DNA of 64,000 nt, taken from positions 872,001 through 936,000 of the forward strand of contig JAWKQB010000002.1 in NCBI GenBank assembly GCA_041390365.1. Direction: 5' to 3'. This document shows positions 61,681 to 64,000 of the stretch, one piece after another. The notes under the pieces were generated by a model. The model had not been told where the DNA came from. It saw only the letters and a program-made list of their open reading frames with translations, and ran no database searches. Within the stretch, counting starts at the first letter, position 1, and each line of letters starts with the position of its first letter. The stretch is from Syntrophotaleaceae bacterium (lineage in GTDB: Bacteria; Desulfobacterota; Desulfuromonadia; Desulfuromonadales; Syntrophotaleaceae). A program made the position numbers and the translations under genes.

Positions 61681-61791
61681 CCTGCTTTCCCAGCCCAGGA
61701 ATTAACCAAACCCCTTCGCATGAATGCCTTATTTTATGGCAATTTTTTCGAATCGAATCGCTAAATCCCCGGTTCTTCGATATTTTGGCCA

Positions 61792-61807
61792 TGGTACGGT
61801 ATTTGCT
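61792..61807 (+). promoter_or_regulatory. Sigma-54 promoter of nifV
   Basis: TGGTAC-GGTAT-TTGCT; GG (61793-61794) and GC (61805-61806) are ten bases apart. The start is near 61818, giving a ~103-base leader that is filled by one paired-hairpin terminator element. Confidence 0.85.
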
Positions 61808-61832
61808 GTTTCTATCCGGTAAATGGACAACC

Positions 61833-61896
61833 TCCGCAACGGCGCGGGAATCAGGGCACCGAGGCCCCGGGGTCGACAAGACTCACGGGGTTTTTT
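61833..61896 (+). promoter_or_regulatory. nifV leader: paired hairpins overlapping a terminator
   Basis: P1 TCCGC-(AACGGC)-GCGGG (61833-61848) and P2 GGGC-(ACCGAG)-GCCC (61854-61867) both have six-base loops with A1 and G4. The terminator pairs CCCCGG and GTC (61865-61874) with GAC and CGGGG (61880-61890), with one bulged A, then six T. P2 shares 61865-61867 with the terminator. Confidence 0.85.
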
Positions 61897-61920
61897 CGTT
61901 TCGAGAAGAGGGGGATTCCC

Positions 61921-63060
61921 ATGATAGATGAAACAAGGCCGGAGATCATCATTGACGACACCACCTTGCGCGACGGCGAGCAGACCGCGGGAGTGGTTTT
62001 TTCCCTGGAAGAGAAAAAGGCCATCGCCCGGCTCCTGGACGAGATGGGAGTTCAGGAACTTGAGTGCGGCATTCCCGCCATGGGTGCCGAGGAACAGGCT
62101 GCGGTGCGGGCCCTGGTCGATTTGGGCCTCAAGGCTCGGCTGATCACCTGGAACCGGGCCCTGGTCTCCGATATCCAGGCGTCCATCAACAGCGGTGTGA
62201 AGGCGGTCGACATCTCTTTGTCCGTCTCGGATATTCATATTGCCAACAAGTTGCGCAAGGATCGCGAATGGGTCAAGGAACAGCTGAAGAAAGCCCTCGG
62301 CTTTGCCAAGGAACACGATCTCTATGTTTCTGTCGGCGGGGAGGACTCCAGCCGGGCCGATCCCGATTTCATCCTCGAACTGATGGAGATCGGCCGGGGA
62401 ATGGGAGCGGACCGTTTCAGGTTCTGTGATACCCTCGGTCTGCTCGACCCCTTTGTTACCTTCGAAAAGATCCGCTATCTAGCGGAAAATTCACCGCTCG
62501 ATATCGAAATCCATACTCATAACGATCTCGGAATGGCTACCGCCAATGCCATTGCCGGCATCAAGGCAGGAGCCCGGTTTGTCAATACCACCGTCAACGG
62601 TCTCGGTGAGAGGGCCGGCAACGCGGCGTTCGAAGAGGTGGTTATGGCTCTCAAACACGCCTGCAGGCTCGACTGCAGGATAGATACCGGCCGATTCGTC
62701 GAGGTTTCCCGGCTGGTCGCGCAAGCCAGTGCCCGCCCGGTACCGGACTGGAAGGCCATCGTCGGGGAAAAGGTGTTTTCTCACGAATCCGGACTGCATG
62801 TCGATGGCGTCCTGAAATTCCCCGAGAATTACGAAGCTTTCGACCCGGCCACCGTCGGGCTCTCCCGCCACCTGGTTCTTGGAAAGCATTCAGGCAGAAG
62901 AGCTCTGGAAGCCCGACTTCGCCAACTCGGGCTGGCCCCCGAGGGAGTGGCACTGGAGGACCTCCTGGAGCGGGTGAGAAGCCTTTCCCAGCAGCAGAAG
63001 AGGCCGGTCGGCGACGAGGATCTGTTGCTGCTTTGCAGAAGTCTTCCCAAAGTGGCCTGA
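61921..63060 (+). CDS. nifV: Homocitrate synthase
   Basis: Makes homocitrate, the organic ligand of FeMo-cofactor, from acetyl-CoA and 2-oxoglutarate. The 379-residue DRE-TIM metallolyase has IDDTTLRDGEQTAGVVFSLE at the N-terminus, RFCDTLGLLDPF near residue 164, and HTHNDLGMATANAIAGI near 197 (metal-binding His pair). It also has NTTVNGLGERAGNA near 221 and the C-terminal LGKHSGRRALE near 316. Its own sigma-54 promoter and ANTAR-type leader place it in the nif regulon. Isopropylmalate or citramalate synthase are the other options; context and length favour NifV. Confidence 0.93.
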   Translation: MIDETRPEIIIDDTTLRDGEQTAGVVFSLEEKKAIARLLDEMGVQELECGIPAMGAEEQAAVRALVDLGLKARLITWNRALVSDIQASINSGVKAVDISLSVSDIHIANKLRKDREWVKEQLKKALGFAKEHDLYVSVGGEDSSRADPDFILELMEIGRGMGADRFRFCDTLGLLDPFVTFEKIRYLAENSPLDIEIHTHNDLGMATANAIAGIKAGARFVNTTVNGLGERAGNAAFEEVVMALKHACRLDCRIDTGRFVEVSRLVAQASARPVPDWKAIVGEKVFSHESGLHVDGVLKFPENYEAFDPATVGLSRHLVLGKHSGRRALEARLRQLGLAPEGVALEDLLERVRSLSQQQKRPVGDEDLLLLCRSLPKVA

Positions 63061-63272
63061 TTTGGGTTGCTCTGAAACAAAAAAGTAAAAAGTGCTTCCT
63101 TCATGAAAAAAATAGGGTAGAATGTGAGTGTGTATTTGAGATTCAATTTCAAAAAAACCTGTGGTTTCATCTTATCCGTCTCCCATGGATGAGGTCGGGC
63201 GCAGAGTTTGGGAATTCGAGGTTGCTCGGCAGCAGACGAAGGGAGAGATGAATCGATGATAAGGAGTTACAT

Positions 63273-63764
63273 ATGAATATCTTCGAGTTTGCCTTACAGA
63301 TGGAAAAGGAAGCCGTGGAATTCTATACTCATCTGGCCAGGCAGGTTTCGGACAGGGGGCCCAAGCAGATCTTTATCGACTTGGCAATGGACCATGTGCA
63401 ACGCAGGCAATTTATCGAAAAGGTCAAAGTTTCCAGCCAGTGGAAAGATTTGAACGACCACGGGGTGACGTGCGGCCCATGGCACAAGGGTGTTCGGTTA
63501 AACGGAGAGATCGACGACGAGGCCGCTTACAGGTTGGCCCTGGAGTGGGAAGAGGCGGAAATGCACTGCTTTGAGGATCTTCTGGAGCGTGCCCGGGCCA
63601 GGGGAATCAGAAAAGCACTCGAACGGATTGCTGAGGAGGAAGACCGGCGTGTCGCCCGGCTACGGCAGATTTATGATTTCATCAACGCGCCGAATCAATA
63701 TCTGGCGTGGGGAGAATTCAGCAATCTTGAAGAATTCCATCAGTTCGGGCGTGACATTGGCTGA
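63273..63764 (+). CDS. Ferritin-like / rubrerythrin-family protein
   Basis: The 163-residue protein is mostly helical, with carboxylate motifs of a di-iron four-helix bundle: FALQMEKEAVEFYTHLA near residue 6, AMDHVQRRQFIEK near 38, LEWEEAEMHCFEDLLERA near 90 and RIAEEEDRRVARL near 119. There is no C-terminal rubredoxin domain. It probably binds a di-iron site and protects against oxygen or peroxide, which would suit a nif neighbourhood, but this is inference. ATG 63273 follows AAGGAG. Confidence 0.75.
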   Translation: MNIFEFALQMEKEAVEFYTHLARQVSDRGPKQIFIDLAMDHVQRRQFIEKVKVSSQWKDLNDHGVTCGPWHKGVRLNGEIDDEAAYRLALEWEEAEMHCFEDLLERARARGIRKALERIAEEEDRRVARLRQIYDFINAPNQYLAWGEFSNLEEFHQFGRDIG

Positions 63765-63799
63765 ACCGACCTGAGGGGCAGGTTTTCTTCCGGAACGGC

Positions 63800-64000
63800 A
63801 TGAATCAAAGGTGTGAATTCTTACCTCCGAAGGAGTACGACTGGGAAAGTTTCCTGGCTGTCGCCGCAAAGGAAGGCTGGCGGGTTCCGGCTGCCGAAAT
63901 CGAACTTTTTCGTGGCCCTTTCGCCTCCGGCGCCCTTGCCCTGCATTGCGGCGGCAGTTTTGCCGGAATGGTGACTTTTGTCAATTACGGTGCCACTGCC
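63800..64000 (+). CDS. Unknown protein, C-terminus cut by window edge
   Basis: The 67 visible codons encode MNQRCEFLPPKEYDWESF and onward, through EGWRVPAAEIELF and GGSFAGMVTFVNYGATA. The pattern faintly recalls the start of GNAT acetyltransferases but is too short to assign. The ribosome site is weak (GGAAC). It starts 36 bases after the ferritin-like gene and may be co-transcribed. Confidence 0.55.
   Translation, partial: MNQRCEFLPPKEYDWESFLAVAAKEGWRVPAAEIELFRGPFASGALALHCGGSFAGMVTFVNYGATA

Larger units (their letters stand above)
60983..61787. other. 805-base non-coding gap with hairpins and a direct repeat
   Basis: It holds a perfect 12-bp hairpin (CCTCCTTTTTGT at 61069-61080 with ACAAAAAGGAGG at 61087-61098). 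Then come four AATCGA units (61280-61303) and a near-perfect GTGACTTTCTTTTC/GAAAAGAAAGTTAC palindrome (61512-61544). A ~92-base direct repeat lies at 61177-61268 and 61589-61680. Frames on either strand (for example 61277-61666 -) follow these repeats and lack family features. No gene is accepted. Confidence 0.6.

Overview
The window looks like a chromosomal segment of a diazotrophic member of the Desulfuromonadales (Geobacter/Desulfuromonas/Pelobacter-like Desulfuromonadota). Reasons are: a eukaryotic-type citrate synthase, a dusB-ntrB-ntrC operon, Geobacter-like clusters (rpsF-rpsR-DUF2232-rplI-dnaB; ispE-tRNA-prs-rplY-pth), many two-component genes, and Mo-nitrogenase genes behind sigma-54 promoters with leader terminators of the type read by an ANTAR antiterminator. 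This assignment comes from gene content and family knowledge, not from a database search.

Layout. 0-31 kb is mostly housekeeping on the + strand: a truncated histidine kinase, hisI-hisG, ndk, rlmN, mtnP, a TPR lipoprotein with a RodZ-like HTH protein and a purine nucleoside phosphorylase, signalling genes, coaBC, a family-4 uracil-DNA glycosylase, a fetAB-like ABC exporter, ispE, tRNA-Gln, prs, rplY, pth, a membrane pyrophosphatase, ychF, the rpsF operon and dnaB. 29-33 kb on the - strand is dusB-ntrB-ntrC. 33-38.7 kb is citrate synthase, its terminator, and two head-to-tail copies of a group II intron whose reverse transcriptase genes are frameshifted. 38.8-41 kb is an ANTAR response regulator joined to draT and draG, the nitrogenase-reductase ADP-ribosylation switch. 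41-52 kb is accessory: a split NodIJ-like ABC exporter around a phospholipase D gene and an HdeD-like gene, a beta-carbonic anhydrase, a metallo-beta-lactamase-fold protein, a chemoreceptor, a J-domain protein, and a Rossmann-domain/chemoreceptor-tip fusion. 52.2-63.1 kb is the nitrogen fixation region: nifHDK, nifX, a 2[4Fe-4S] ferredoxin, a second NifX-like protein, nifB, modBC and nifV. A ferritin-like protein and a truncated gene close the window.

How the genes work together. NtrB/NtrC (GnfL/GnfM-like) could activate three -24/-12 promoters, before nifH, nifB and nifV. Each transcript then meets one or more intrinsic terminators. Four of these are overlapped by a paired-hairpin element in which seven of eight loops have A at position 1 and G at position 4 (one of these seven has a five-base loop), the signature of ANTAR targets. 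The ANTAR protein at 38.8 kb is the obvious candidate reader. DraT and DraG would then switch the NifH protein off and on. NifB, the NifX-like proteins, NifV (homocitrate) and ModBC (molybdate) supply FeMo-cofactor synthesis. nifE, nifN and modA are not in the window.

The intergenic spaces carry an unusual number of palindromic arrays built from 6-9 base units. Three related copies share sequence, and others share the layout with a different unit.
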